A DNA stretch of 64,000 nt from Halocaridina rubra (GCA_037179515.1 JAXCGZ010005723.1:12501-76500), one strand, 5' to 3'; positions 1-45,893 are shown, counted from the stretch's first letter. Notes: generated by a model not told the origin, from the sequence alone. Program-made: numbers and translations.

Positions 1-394
1 ATATATTCCTTGCATGCTGCAGGAATTATTTAACAGCAATACATAGATTTGCATGCTCTTTACGTCAATTACTATATAAAGAACATGAATTCAATAGTAT
101 ATGTAATATGATGTTCTTCGCCATAGTATTTGATCAGGAATGAATATTGGCTTTTTATTTACTTAATTAGTCCTGAATACTTTTTTATTAACTAAATTAA
201 TATTCAGAAACGAATCAGTCAAAATGTTATTAATTAAATAAGAATGAAACAGAAAACATTATCTCTCAATTATTTTCTCTACAAAGCTTTCGGTCATTCA
301 GAGAGGTTAAAGCCCCAATGGGTCTGGTTAGTACTTGAATGGTTAGTACTTGAATGGGTGTCCACCGGGGAACGGTAGATGCTGTTGGCATATT
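1..394. other. Upstream flank of MMS19, no gene seen
   Basis: AT-rich sequence without a supported coding region. A short direct repeat (GGTTAGTACTTGAATGG) occurs twice at about 326-357. MMS19 must initiate somewhere between here and 731; no TATA box is obvious. Confidence 0.4.
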
Positions 395-560
395 AGGGGA
401 CCGCCGCAGTGGTGGAGTGTTCTTTTCGGGAGGTGACAGACCCATGTTCGAGTCCTCGGCTGGACATTAGGGAGGACATCCAGCCTTAATTTTCTGGCCT
501 CAGTCCGTCTGTGTCCATACCCAAATGGGGACTAATTGTGACAAGAAACTATTAGAAACT
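395..560 (+). repeat. tRNA-derived SINE, family 1
   Basis: Copy of the commonest SINE in the window. A tRNA-like head has a box A-like region (GCAGTGGTGGAGTG) and box B (GTTCGAGTCC at 446-455). It is followed by the family body (CATCCAGCCTTAAT, GTCTGTGTCCA) and the tail ACTAATTGTGACA. It lies about 170 bp upstream of the MMS19 start codon, so it may be promoter-proximal. Confidence 0.8.
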
Positions 561-730
561 ACGTTAATGCCGCCATTGAGCCTTCGATTACTTGCAAATT
601 CCTGTTGAGGAAAAGAAGAAGAAGACTTTGTATACATCTTAACTCCGGGTCTTAAAACCGATTTACACTCGTGTTGTGATGAAAATTTAGTTTATTTTAG
701 AATTGTGTGTGCGTCACTTGGTGTATCAAA

Positions 731-33004
<32,274 letters not shown>

Positions 33005-33036
33005 TACGGTCGAGATTCTTCGTTTGTCTTCGTGAA

Positions 33037-33042
33037 AATAAA
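33037..33042 (+). terminator. Candidate polyadenylation signal of MMS19
   Basis: AATAAA lies 33 bases after the MMS19 stop codon, followed by T-rich sequence. This would give a very short 3'UTR. It is the first canonical hexamer downstream of the stop. Confidence 0.6.
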
Positions 33043-33164
33043 ATTTGTATTTGTCCTGTAACTAGGTTGTTAAGTATGTTGCTGAATATCTAGACGGCAT
33101 TCCAGGGAGAGCTGTATCAAAAAATAGACATAATTCTTTCTATATACAAAAGTCCCCTTCTTAT

Positions 33165-33315
33165 AAAAGAGTTGACTGAGTCAGAGCAAAATACTTTACC
33201 TTTTGAAAGATGAAAATACATAAGAGGGAATTCTTATAGTCCCCTCACTCTGCCCCATTTAGTGGACTTACGATGCGCAGGGGAATACGAAGGATGTATT
33301 CTTGCCTTATCCCCC
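33165..33315 (-). repeat. Interspersed repeat family 4
   Basis: Reverse copy: CCTTCTTATAAAAGAGTTGA, CTGAGTCAGAGCAAA, CACTCTGCCCCATTTAGTGG. It lies just beyond the MMS19 polyadenylation signal. Confidence 0.5.
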
Positions 33316-33659
33316 TGGGAAATATGCATATTTCAGACATAATATTCAGTGACATGCAGGGCTATGGTTCTATCGGAGTAACACTGCAGGCAGCTAGTGA
33401 TGTAATTACTGTACCTGTAATATAATGTTAACTTCAAATTCCCCCAAATGTTCCAAATTTAAGGAAGTTTAGGGGGAAAGTAGGTGCATGGTGGGTATAT
33501 AAACAATTTGTTCTGATAAGTAGTAAATTTGCAGTAAAATTTTGTTTGTTTATGCTGTATTTAGTTTCCCCAGTTTTCAAGAATAGATCTTCACTAACTA
33601 TACTGACTTCTGTTCCTATCCATTCATCATTCTACGGAGGGAAGTGTCTTAAAAAAATA

Positions 33660-33815
33660 ATTAATTTGTTTTTTAGTCTGCCTTCTCTTTTCCATTGTTT
33701 ACCACTCTTTTTTTCTGTCTTGTCCTTAAGCTGCTACTTTCTTTTCCCTAGTGTTTTGTGCCCGGGCCCAATGAAGGCAGTTTTCTTTGACTTTCACGGT
33801 GTCACACTCATAAAA
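33660..33815 (+). mobile_element. 5'-truncated LINE tail
   Basis: GTTTTGTGCCCGGGCCCAAT, GAAGGCAGTTTTCTTTG and GGTGTCACACTCATAAAAAA match the 3' terminus of the minus-strand LINE at 58,866, including its A-rich end. Confidence 0.7.
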
Positions 33816-34085
33816 AAAAGTCAGTTCTAAGCATAATGTATCTTATCCAGATATGAAAGTTAATTATGCCTATCACAAAGGGAAATGTGAACTGATGCTT
33901 TCAGAATATTACTGATCTAGGGAATATAAGTTTAAGGAAATATTGTTAAGTTTTGAATGTTTCCTTTGTAATGTTCTTGTTGAAAAAGCGTTTGATATTT
34001 TTCACAAATTTACAGTGTTAATAAAATAAGTGCTTCTCTGAGCATATTGCAAATATATATTTTACTTTTATTTATTATTGTACTT
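33816..34085. other. AT-rich intergenic sequence
   Basis: No coding region, RNA gene or recognisable repeat is visible here. Confidence 0.4.
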
Positions 34086-34087
34086 CT

Positions 34088-34250
34088 GGGGGCTGAATTA
34101 GCTCACTTGTAGAGTGCGCCAGTTAGGAAGTGGCTAAGTCGGATTCCATCCCACCATGGTTAGTTAGGAAGGGCATACAGCCTTAATCCCTCATCTCCAA
34201 CGTATGTCCACCCCTTTTCAAGTGGGGACTGATTTTGACACAGTATGGCA
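34088..34250 (+). repeat. SINE family 1, AGCTC-head variant
   Basis: A tRNA-like head, GAATTAGCTCACTTGTAGAG, has a more classical box A than other copies. The body is shared with family 1 (GGGCATACAGCCTTAATCC, GTGGGGACTGATTTTGACAC). Confidence 0.75.
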
Positions 34251-34794
34251 CTTTTATTATTGTGCATCTGCTTTCCTGTTGAATGCAAGAAACCTTAGTG
34301 CTGATAATCTGTAAAGCATAAAGTTTCACAGTAAATATGTTTTGTGGAGTTGTATAAATTTTCCTGTAAACTGTTATTATACTAAGACCTTACACTTAAT
34401 GGAATTCTTTGGCACTAAAATCTCAGATCTGCTTATTAGAAATCAACGTGATATAATATTTCCAAAGTCAGAGAATTTTCAATTTATGCATTGCCCAATC
34501 TTATAATCAGCAGCTGTTTCATCAATTTCCCTTAGTTTTGTAATAAGTTGCATGGTAAAACGTAAGTCATTCTAAAACGTTCTCAGTATTCTTCTTTCTT
34601 ATAATCCTCTCTAGAGATGATAGCTAAATTTGAGCCTCATTTTATCAACAAAAAATTTAATTGTATTTTGTTGTTTAATTTGTTATTTCATTTAGTCAAA
34701 TTTAAATTTTAGTTATGACTTGACACAGGTTTTTTATCTCTCCTTAATGCTAAATTAATAGTTTCATTTTACTTTTCAATAATGTAGTATTAAG

Positions 34795-34962
34795 TTTGAG
34801 GCAACTGTAGCTCATAGGTAGAGCGTGTGACTCAGTAAGTGACTAATTCAGGCTTGATCCCACCACAGGTCGTTAGGAAGGGCGTCCAGCCTAATCCAGC
34901 ATATCCAGTATGTCAGCGTTCACCCCAATTTGAATTGAGACTTATTTTGACACAAAAGTATT
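34795..34962 (+). repeat. SINE family 1, AGCTC-head variant
   Basis: TGTAGCTCATAGGTAGAGCG (box A), GCTTGATCCCACC (box B-like) and GGGCGTCCAGCCTAATCC. Same variant as 34,088. Confidence 0.78.
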
Positions 34963-35540
34963 TTAAAAAAAATGTAGTACTGTATAAGATTACAGGGAAC
35001 AGTGTATTTATTTTTAAACAGTAGATTCACTAGGAAATTCAGTGTGGATTATAACATGTGCTCTCATTTAGTTATCATTTGAAGTAAGAATTTATGTATA
35101 CACAGTTTTTCTTGCATATTGTTAAACACTAGGGCATAAGAAAATTTACCTAATGTACAGTATAGACCATGACGTATCTTTGACTAGAATATTTTAGCAA
35201 TATCGCACTATGCATTATGCTTGACACTTATACTGTATTTATTACTGTTCATGGTTTTATTTTGAGTTTAGTGTAGATCTTTCAATGCCTTTCCTTTTAA
35301 GAATAGTTTTATGTTATACTCGCGCAATTTTGTAAATACAGTAATTAGCAAATGCGTATCTTTATACATCCCCTTTGTTGATGTTTGAATTGACGCAGCA
35401 TTATAGACTAGCAAAGTATCATTCACTGTGAACAGACAGTAGCCTGTATTTTTATTTAGTCAATTTTATATGAGGAAAGTTAAATGATTACTGTATGATT
35501 GAAACATGCAGTTTCTGTCCTTTCTGTGTTGTTGTTTGCC
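34963..35540. other. AT-rich intergenic sequence
   Basis: No supported gene or repeat is recognised. Short open frames here lack coding signature. Confidence 0.4.
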
Positions 35541-35541
35541 A

Positions 35542-35878
35542 TTTTGTCACTAATAAGAAACATTATGGGGGTGAACACAAACAGATTGGAGCTGGGGAAT
35601 TAAGGTTGAATGCCCTTTATAATGCCCCATGGTGGTTTGATCACGGGTCTGTCACTTCCCAAACCAAGTGCTCTGACCACTGCAGTCCTCAGTTCATATC
35701 TCCTGTATACTAAATAGAGGAAAATTTCCATTTCGTTTGGTCTCGTTATTCTTCATCTATAGAGTTTAAGAATAAGAAATCCATGGTAGGGCAATAGGAA
35801 GGACATCCAGCCTTAATTCCCCTGTCTCAGTCCGTCATTGTCCATCCCCAAATGGGAACTAAGAATGACACATGAAAG
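35542..35878. repeat. Two SINE family 1 copies in opposite orientation
   Basis: A reverse copy (35,542-35,697, ATTTTGTCACTAATAAGAAA to CACTGCAGTCCTC) is followed by a forward 3' fragment (35,783-35,875, GGCAATAGGAAGGACATCCA to AAGAATGACACATG). Confidence 0.75.
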
Positions 35879-36071
35879 TTAAAAAAAATGTTGAACTCTC
35901 TCTAGCAGTGTTAAGTCAATCATTAATACTTTATTAAATCTTTCACTTTGTTTATGTTGTTAAATCTGCACTGTATATATCTTTTGTCAGGATTTCATAT
36001 ATATATGGAGATACCAATAGATATTATGCCAGAGCAAGAGATAGAAATTAAATGTAATATTCTGATAGTTA

Positions 36072-36285
36072 ATTTGGGGGCACAGTAGGTCAGTGGTAGA
36101 GTGCGCGATTGTGAATCGACTAACGTGGCTTTGAGCCTATTGTGGGGTGTTAGTAAGCGCATCCAGCCATATTCTCCCAGCTTGGTATTGGGCTTCTTCA
36201 CTACTTGATTTAGGCAGACAAGATAGTGTTGGAGAATTATGAATGGATGCCCTTCCTAATGCCAACGGTGGGCTTGAACATGAGC
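36072..36285. repeat. SINE family 1 copies, opposed
   Basis: Forward variant head and body (GGGGGCACAGTAGGTCAGTG to CATCCAGCCATATTCTCCCA, 36,072-36,185) and a reverse fragment (GAATGGATGCCCTTCCTAAT to GGGCTTGAACATG, 36,238-36,283) ending at the TA array. Confidence 0.65.
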
Positions 36286-36287
36286 CA

Positions 36288-36288
<1 letters not shown>

Positions 36289-36367
<79 letters not shown>
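36289..36367. repeat. Compound (TA)n(GA)n microsatellite
   Basis: TA array 36,289-36,347 runs into a GA array 36,348-36,367. Confidence 0.95.
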
Positions 36368-37985
<1,618 letters not shown>

Positions 37986-38865
37986 TAGAGCTTATGAAGA
38001 AGTGAGACCTGCAATGTTTATAGGTCCTAATTCTTCAGTTGGGGTAAACTTTAGGTCTGTGAACTTCAGTTGGTCGCTGTTGATAAAAGTCGGGTCCCAA
38101 TTCTTCATGAGCTCTCTCTCTCTCGCTCTCACACACACACGTTAGGGAAGGCATACTATAACAAAAGCCAGTGTACCCATGTAGAACAGGAGGCATTAAA
38201 ATTTCACTAGCACCGGCTGCTTATGTTCTGGTGTAAATATTAAAATAACGTACGAGATTTTGTTATTATTCTATGTATATGTTCTCTTTGTCGTAATGGA
38301 AAATATGAATTGTTAATTCTCAGTTTAGTTCTAATGCATGTTTGGTTAAACAAACAAAAATACTAAGAATTTTATGGTAAAAACATTTTATTGTTTTCCG
38401 GTGTTGTAGATATTAACTAGAAAAGTTAACGCTAAATTAACGTTTGTTTGTTTTTCAAAAGTTTATTTTCAATAGTTTTATTGATAAAAAGGTTTATATA
38501 TTTTATTATTTTGTTTAATTACTGCAAATCGGATTATTTTAATTTTGAGCTTATTTGCAAAGCCCAGTTTTTTTTTCTATTAACTCATATGACAGAATAA
38601 AGATCTGGGTCTGAATTAAATATAATGTTTATTTTTTAATCGTCAGAATGTTTTCTCAAGATCTGTGATTAAAAAAAAAAATTTAACGCGTATTAACGGA
38701 TAAATTAGGGTACAAACTGGGTCAGAAATTAATAATGTTCCATTTACATGATTGCATAAATAAAAAAAATAACGAAAAATTTCGTTTCTAAATCGTTTGC
38801 TTTAATTATTTACATTCATTTATAGTAAAGTTTTTGTCTTTTTGGGTACTACACTTATTATCCTG

Positions 38866-38916
38866 GTTTTACGTCACGGACTCCCTTTTTAACCGAGGGC
38901 TAGGACGGTTGCACAC
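38866..38916 (-). repeat. SINE family 2 tail fragment
   Basis: GGTTTTACGTCACGGACTCC followed by GAGGGCTAGGACGG, reverse orientation. Confidence 0.65.
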
Positions 38917-39380
38917 TTACTGAATTGATAAATTAAATTAAATTATAAGGCATAAAGAAAAGTATTATCGATTGATATAGCTGGACCTAATAATAATATT
39001 AACAACTAAATAGCATTATTTAATTTAGATGAATATATATCTAGTGATGTTCTCTCTATACTCTCACTCTAGCTGTATCTATCGGCCTGCGAAGCCATTT
39101 AAGTTTAACCCTTAATCAGCCTACTCATAATGGCTTTTTTTGCATATTTTTCATTTTTTCTTTATTTGACAAATTTCAAGCGAATTCAGATATGGATATA
39201 AAATAATTAACTACGGGAGTAAAAGGTCATAACTCATGTTTTATGAGTAGTAGTAATTATTGTTGCATTAGTAGTAATTATTACTTCTGAATTGCATTAC
39301 GCAATATATCTGTTGACCAGGGACAGCTATCTTAAGGAAAATAATAAGCACGTATCGCGTATCAGTGTTATCTTCGATTG

Positions 39381-39573
<193 letters not shown>

Positions 39574-39946
39574 AAAGTACTAAGGGTCTCAAAATTGCTT
39601 CCAGTTTCCTTACGTACCAAAACCATCCACATGTACAATATTCACGGGCTTCTCGTGAAATTGCAGATCCCAGCGTTCAAAAACCGTGCCCCGGTTTAAA
39701 GGCCCATCGGTCATATTTTTCTCAACTTCATTTTTACGAGGGGTTTGATTTGTTTGTTAATTACTTATACATTTTAACTTGGATAGGTAATAGAAAATAG
39801 GACTATCCTTTAATTTTTTTCTATCCTTTTTCCTTTTTCTCACAAAGTTGTATTCCCAGCTAGAGCCAATTTGTATATAGGTTTCGACTTTTTCCAGCTG
39901 GACATGTTGCTTGGCATATAATAATAATAATAATAATAATAATGTA

Positions 39947-40135
39947 GTCACCGTGGCTCAATCGATAGCGTGCGCGACTTTGAGGCGTCAGGTTGAGGTT
40001 CGCGCTCCTCCACGGTCTAAGGTTAGCATGGGCATGCACTCAGGGTAACGATTACATCTGCCAAAACAAGGCATTTCTAAGAAGGCAACCGTCCTAGTCC
40101 TTGGTAGAAAAGGGAGTCCGTGACGTAAAACCGGG
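39947..40135 (+). repeat. SINE family 2, full length
   Basis: tRNA-like head: GTAGTCACCGTGGCTCAATC, GATAGCGTGCGCGAC (box A region), GAGGTTCGCGCTCC (box B). Body: GGGCATGCACTCAGGGTAAC, GTCCTAGTCCTTGGTAG. Tail: GTCCGTGACGTAAAACCGGG. It is flanked by AAT runs, a common landing context for this family in the window. Confidence 0.85.
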
Positions 40136-40887
40136 ACAAAATAATAATAATAATAATAAAGAGGGGTGAACAAAGTCACATGTTCAACCTTGATAAAATC
40201 TAGATACGGATGGGGCGGAGTCTAGACGCTCGTGATTCTCGCATACTGGTTATTAACATAATTTACATATTATGAATGAATATCATTGCTTAAAAGTATT
40301 ATATACTAGGCATACAATAACGCCACTACTAGTATTAATAAAAATTCAAACGACCAATTCTAAAAACGACTAGTGGTTGTTATATCTTAAATGCAGAGCT
40401 AGTATGAACTGGCCACCCTCTCTATGTATTTACCTGAACAGGTACAAATACCTGGCCCGCAGCTCTTCCTACGTCTAACACACACGTACATACATATATA
40501 CAAACACATTATTGTAAATAATCCTTTTTGTCATTTGGAATTGTTTTTTGGACATAAAAAGAAGTGTAAAAAGACAGATTTTTAACCAATAATTGCCCCG
40601 AGGACAATAGCCCTAATATTGCAAAAATGAACAATTGACCCCTACGTTTATTTTAAAGTGAAATATATAACTGAGAATTAATGAATGAAAAGGTTAGATT
40701 AGGAATTTACATTTAACATTAAAAAATGATATACAAATAGCAATAGATGAGGTGAAAAAAAACCCGCTGTAATCTAATATTACTTATTGATTATTATTGG
40801 AGCAAATGTCCCAGGGGCAGTTGTCCCTCTTTCAACTTGCATATATAGTTTTCTTTACCAGAAGGATAATCGTATTTAAAACGCTTT

Positions 40888-40891
<4 letters not shown>

Positions 40892-40971
<80 letters not shown>

Positions 40972-40979
40972 TAATTATT

Positions 40980-41044
<65 letters not shown>

Positions 41045-41052
41045 TAATTATT

Positions 41053-41111
<59 letters not shown>

Positions 41112-41119
41112 TAATTATT

Positions 41120-41195
<76 letters not shown>
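40892..41195. repeat. Higher-order TA array with an identical 14-bp spacer
   Basis: Four TA blocks are separated by three copies of GAATAATTATTTGA (40,969, 41,042 and 41,109). The periods are 73 and 67 bp. Confidence 0.93.
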
Positions 41196-41199
<4 letters not shown>

Positions 41200-41362
41200 C
41201 ATTTGATATTGGATTACCCCACTGAGGTCTTACCTTAAATCTTGACTCTTTAATGAGACTTGTATAAAAGACAAAACTATTTTTGATATTGGATTACTCT
41301 TTGAGGTCTTACCTTAATCTTGACTCTTTCCTGAGACTTGTATAAAAGACAAAACTTTTTTT
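41200..41362 (+). repeat. Tandem duplication, about 80-bp unit
   Basis: TTTGATATTGGATTACCCC and TTTGATATTGGATTACTCT start two units that share GAGGTCTTACCTTAA, CTTGACTCTTT and GAGACTTGTATAAAAGACAA. Confidence 0.85.
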
Positions 41363-41408
41363 CTCTTGGTTTAGGAATATCTTCATCGGATCTTACCTTA
41401 AAAGCTTA

Positions 41409-41410
<2 letters not shown>

Positions 41411-41493
<83 letters not shown>

Positions 41494-41650
41494 ATTCGAT
41501 GTAAAGGAAAACTATTGTAAATGTGTGTGAGAGAGAGAGAGAGAGAGAGCATTCGATGTAAAGGAAAAATATTGTAAATGAGAGAGAGAGAGAGAGAGCA
41601 TTCGATGTAAAGGAAAAATATTATAAATGAGAGAGAGAGAGAGAGAGAGG
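41411..41650 (+). repeat. Higher-order (GA)n array with a GCATTCGATGTAAAGG unit
   Basis: A GA array of 82 bp is followed by three copies of GCATTCGATGTAAAGGAAAA (41,492, 41,549, 41,599), each followed by ATTGTAAATG and a shorter GA run. Confidence 0.9.
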
Positions 41651-42295
41651 CGGTCTCTCGGGATAATTATAATTGTAACGTACTCTCTGTGGATCGTTCC
41701 ACGTGAGCTTGTTCGATTTCGTGCATTCTTACTTCCAATGGCTGATTTTCATCCATTTTATTTACATTTAAGTTTTAAAATAAATAAAAATATTTCCAAT
41801 TTACTTAAAAAAAAATAAGCATTTTACAATTAAAATCGATTAACAATTTAATACTAGTTAGAACTTTTCTTGCATTTAATATGTCTGCAAATTTAATTTT
41901 TATTCACATATGAAAAAAAAATTTCGTACATAATTATTCTAATATATAACACAAACTGATATCTGGGGGGAGGGGGAATATTAGGGAGTGGACGATCGAG
42001 ATATAAAAAAACATGTGACGAACTAAAAGTAGTGGACCGATATTAGTTTAACCCCCGAGGGAATAGGAATCTCCGCGGGGGGGGGGGTAACAATACGGTA
42101 GGGGCAGGGTGGAAAAGAAAGAGGGGAGGTCCCCTAAAGGGAAGAATGAAAGCTTGGTTAAATATGTGGGAAGAGGGAAAGAAATGGAAGAGAAAAACTA
42201 AAATGGATTTAATAGAAATCATTCGAGAAAGGAATCAAATGTTTCTAGTTATTTTCTAGCTTCCACCAGCATATATGTTGTCTAGTTTATTTATA

Positions 42296-42466
<171 letters not shown>

Positions 42467-43660
42467 ATTTGTTAGAATATATAATTTTTTGTCCAGTTAT
42501 CAATTTATATGTTTTTGGTTGAATTTGTAAATGGAATATAGGTTTAATGTTTTGCTTATTAGAATAGGTTTGGAATCAATTATTGTCATAGTCCATAGCC
42601 ATTATACAAATGGAAATATATTCAAATTTGACTTTTGTAAATATGAAACTTTTAGGCCATTAATAGTTTTCTCACTGCCAATATGTACCGGCTTTTATCG
42701 GACACCGTTTACTGGTATCGATGAAACTACCGGTGATGGTATATACATATGTATGATAAACAAAATTCCCCAATAATTCGACTCTGCCTTTTTAGGCAAG
42801 TGAACCATGATGCGACAAAAAAACATGTAAACAGGAAACGCTTTTGGGGGATTTAACCCACGCTTCGTTCATGTTCCCGCTTCATTGAACACAAAACAGT
42901 TCACGTTTTAAAGGTTTTTATTGACCTGTTTTCGTGTAAACAATGCTTATGGAAAACCTTCACTTTCAAGAACTTTTTCACGTGTAACGTGCTTGTAATT
43001 AAGAATATAGAAGTCAGTTGTGAACAGATGATTATGCTTTTCATAAGTTTTAGATTCATTCTGAAATGAATGGTTTATCTTGAACTTTCGTTCAGACTTA
43101 AAATGACTCTCCAGTTAATGGTTACGTAATTAAGCATTATATTAAACCGGTAAGAGTATTAATAATATTGCAAGTTTCTGTACCCAATTTTGTTTTGAAG
43201 AATTACTTTTAATATACGCGTATACGAACAGATGCGTAAATATATTGTGCATAGTAAAAATAATTGAATTGGCACCTTTTCTATGGGCAAAGACCTCAGC
43301 CGGTAAATAGCAGATGGCCCCTACATGGGAAAGATTTAAATGGATTTAAACTTGGCGTTTTAGGAATATTTAAAGTACTCTTAATAGTTAACGTATTTAC
43401 CAAGTGCAACTTTAAATAAAGTTGAAATAAGTTTTAATTAAAAAGGCAGGTTTTGAAGATAAATAAATCTTTAGATTGCATAATGAGTTGGAAATCAATT
43501 TCTCAAGTATATGCACACAAATTATAAAGAACGATTGGCAAAGAGCCTTAATTTTTTTTTTTTACTTATACCAAACCACTTAAATTTACTTTATTAGATT
43601 CACTTCGAATACCACTTCACAGTTTAAAACACCAATTGTAAGGACATAATACTATAAAGT
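42467..43660. other. AT-rich sequence downstream of the HMGB gene
   Basis: No coding region or known repeat is recognised. Part of it may be the HMGB 3' flank. Confidence 0.4.
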
Positions 43661-43770
43661 TTTTTTCTCTCGTTTATTGGTAGAAAATATAAAACTAAAT
43701 TGCGGGGAAAAAAATGAGGTTTTTTAAGTACTTTCTCTGTACGAGATTGTGTAAAAATCAAATCCTTGAG

Positions 43771-43776
43771 TTTATT
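43771..43776 (-). terminator. Candidate polyadenylation signal of HMGB
   Basis: TTTATT on the plus strand (AATAAA on the minus strand), 185 bases past the stop codon. A second candidate lies at 43,673-43,678. Confidence 0.45.
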
Positions 43777-43960
43777 TTACGCTCTCCAGTAATATGGAGA
43801 GAGCCTATATTACGTCACTAAATTCTATATAGAAAAATGTACATTCCTAAAATACAAAAATAAGTTTGTACATCACAATAACTTCCATGTCTTTTTTTCT
43901 CTCTCTTAAAATTGGTCCTTTTCATACACACGTGTCTCTGCATAAATTAAAACTGTAAAT

Positions 43961-44608
43961 TCACTCATCGTCGGTACCATTTGCTTCGTCGTCGTCTTCG
44001 TCAGGCCCTACTTCGTCGTCGTCTTCGAAGTCGTGTTCAGGTACAGGGTGCCCATTGCTTGCTTTCATTTTCTTCAGAGGGGATTCGCCCAATTTATAGA
44101 TTTGCATTTCTCTGTCATAACGAGCACGATCTTCTTCGGCTTGTTTCTCGTATTTGGCCTTTTCGCTTTCGGTCATTTCGTTCCACTGTCGCCCAAGCTC
44201 TTTGGCCACTTCGCCCACGGAGAAATCCGGATTGGCGGCCCTGACTTTGGGGCGTTCGTCGTTTGCATAGTAGAAGAAAGCCGAAAGGGCCCGTTTGGGT
44301 CTGTTGGGATCCTTGGGAGGTTTGGTACCACGGCCCCTTCGGGCACGTCGTCCCCCTCCCACGCCGAAATGGGCGAGGTTGGCCTTTTCGGCCATCTCTT
44401 GAAATTTCTTTTTCTCCATCTCGGACATCGTCTTCCAACGATCTGAACACTGACGGGAGAATTCTTGGAACTGAACGATTTCGTCCGGATGAAGTTTTTT
44501 GTGTTCGGAGCGGCAAGTTTGAACGAAATAGGCGTAAGGGGTCATTCGTCCTCGTGGTTTGTCTATGGCCATGCCCCCACCACTTCCTCTGGGTCTTCCG
44601 CGGGGCAT
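43961..44608 (-). CDS. HMGB/DSP1-type high mobility group box protein
   Basis: HMGB proteins are abundant chromatin proteins that bind and bend DNA and, in animals, can act as danger signals. This 215-residue frame has box A at about 17-83 (KPRGRMTPYAYFVQTCRSEH), a basic linker (RRARRGRG, 87-94), box B at about 103-172 (RPKRALSAFFYYANDERPK) and an acidic tail at 193-215. Box A keeps the two redox cysteines (C32, C54) known from HMGB1. The third HMGB1 cysteine, in box B, is Ala here. The N-terminus PRGRPRG resembles an AT-hook. The start ATG is the first in frame, just before the basic head, and the stop is TGA. The coding region has no intron and no disabling change, and it is richer in G+C than its surroundings. 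It could be an HMGB gene with an intron only in its 5'UTR or an intact retrocopy; I favour the former. Confidence 0.93.
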   Translation of the reverse strand: MPRGRPRGSGGGMAIDKPRGRMTPYAYFVQTCRSEHKKLHPDEIVQFQEFSRQCSDRWKTMSEMEKKKFQEMAEKANLAHFGVGGGRRARRGRGTKPPKDPNRPKRALSAFFYYANDERPKVRAANPDFSVGEVAKELGRQWNEMTESEKAKYEKQAEEDRARYDREMQIYKLGESPLKKMKASNGHPVPEHDFEDDDEVGPDEDDDEANGTDDE

Positions 44609-44615
44609 GATGGCA

Positions 44616-44760
44616 CTGGGGGGGGGTTAAACTTTACAAACGGACCTCCTGTAGGAGCACCACACACGCAAAGCACTTGCGATCACCCCCGGAGGAGATT
44701 CAGAACGAGCGGCTGGGCGATGGAATGAGCGATACCTTTACTCCACCAAGTCTAACTTAC
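44616..44760 (-). other. Candidate 5'UTR intron of the HMGB gene
   Basis: On the minus strand a donor GTAAGTTAG starts at 44,760. A C-rich tract ending CCCCCCCCCAG sits at 44,626-44,616, 8 bases before the ATG, with TTTAAC as a branch-like motif. It would remove 145 bases. Inference from splice motifs only. Confidence 0.45.
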
Positions 44761-44847
44761 GAGTGACGCTTTTACTACCGTTACTGCGCGCCCAGCCAAG
44801 CTGATACACCGTCTCATCTCCCTCGGTGATTCTAGCGAGACAAACAG

Positions 44848-44986
44848 CCAATCATAATAGAGGAATGACGTCTCGCCTCCATTAAACCGATTCTCATTGG
44901 CTCTTTGAGCAGCGGAAGTAACACTCATTGTTGCCTCGCCTGCTTTGTGTACTGAAGTTCGCGGGAAAATGCCTTATTTTCATTGG
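44848..44986 (-). promoter_or_regulatory. HMGB promoter: CCAAT boxes and an E2F-like site
   Basis: CCAAT boxes occur in gene orientation at 44,896-44,900 and 44,982-44,986 and in the opposite orientation at 44,848-44,852. TTCGCGGGAAAA at 44,958-44,969 fits the E2F consensus. There is no TATA box. The region is GC- and CpG-richer than its flanks. NF-Y plus E2F control would suit a proliferation-linked chromatin gene, but this is inference from motifs. Confidence 0.45.
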
Positions 44987-45149
44987 TCGTAAGTGAACGA
45001 CGCGCCAACTTTTTGGGGGGGTCAAAAAGGCACTCCTATGAAAGCATAGAAATCTTATTCTCAACCCTACGATACAGTTTATTATGGGTCTATGACGCAA
45101 GATATTATAGGAAATACCCCACGTATTTTAAATGTCTATGTCTCAGGGG

Positions 45150-45870
45150 CGCAAGTTATAACTTTTAGTTTCCTAATTTCAGGCTCTATGGACGTCAATC
45201 ATAGATCTGATATTTGATCTTGTGAACATTAATTTCTCACCAACCTTTGCCCCTTTTCATATGATTCGTCAAAACATCTCTTACTTTGTAAAATCATATA
45301 GGAAAGTTGCCTTCATTATCATATTTTAGAACAATATAAATTTGCATTTATCTTATAATTATAATCATTTCAAATCAGTATTATTGTACGTTCTATGTAA
45401 AATACTTTGATAATTTTTAATCATTCTAAAGTAATCAATAAAATTATTTTTGTCTCCATCAAATTTGGTTAATATTTAGTCAGTCTGTGATGGCTGTTGG
45501 ACAAAATTTAACTCAATGTTACCACCAACTTATATATGGAGGCTGAAAATAAAATGTTTAGAGCTGAAATATTATCATAATATAAAAAAAATCAGCTTTA
45601 TAGAATTATTTACAAATATATTAGTAATAAAATTACCATTTATATTAAGATTTTATAAAGTGTATATATAAAATCGTGAGATTTTAAAACTGCTTCATTG
45701 GTGAGCATTTAAATAACATATCTTTATAATATTATTATTTAAAAATAGTGCTCAGTGGTAACAGGAGATTTTAAATATTGATAAAAACTTCTTTATCGCC
45801 AGAGCAGAACACCGCGTTTTTAGTATTTGCACCATCGTTCTGAATCTTAAATCGCATCGGAAATTACATA
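45150..45870. other. AT-rich sequence upstream of HMGB
   Basis: No supported gene, RNA or repeat is recognised. Confidence 0.4.
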
Positions 45871-45875
45871 CGAAC

Positions 45876-45893
45876 GAGGAGAGAGAGGAGGAG

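Noticed and set aside
43981..44728. Open frames antisense to or in other frames of the HMGB gene (for example 43,981-44,244 plus and 44,115-44,516 minus)
   Set aside because: They are shadows of the HMGB coding sequence, and only the 43,961-44,608 frame has recognisable domains.
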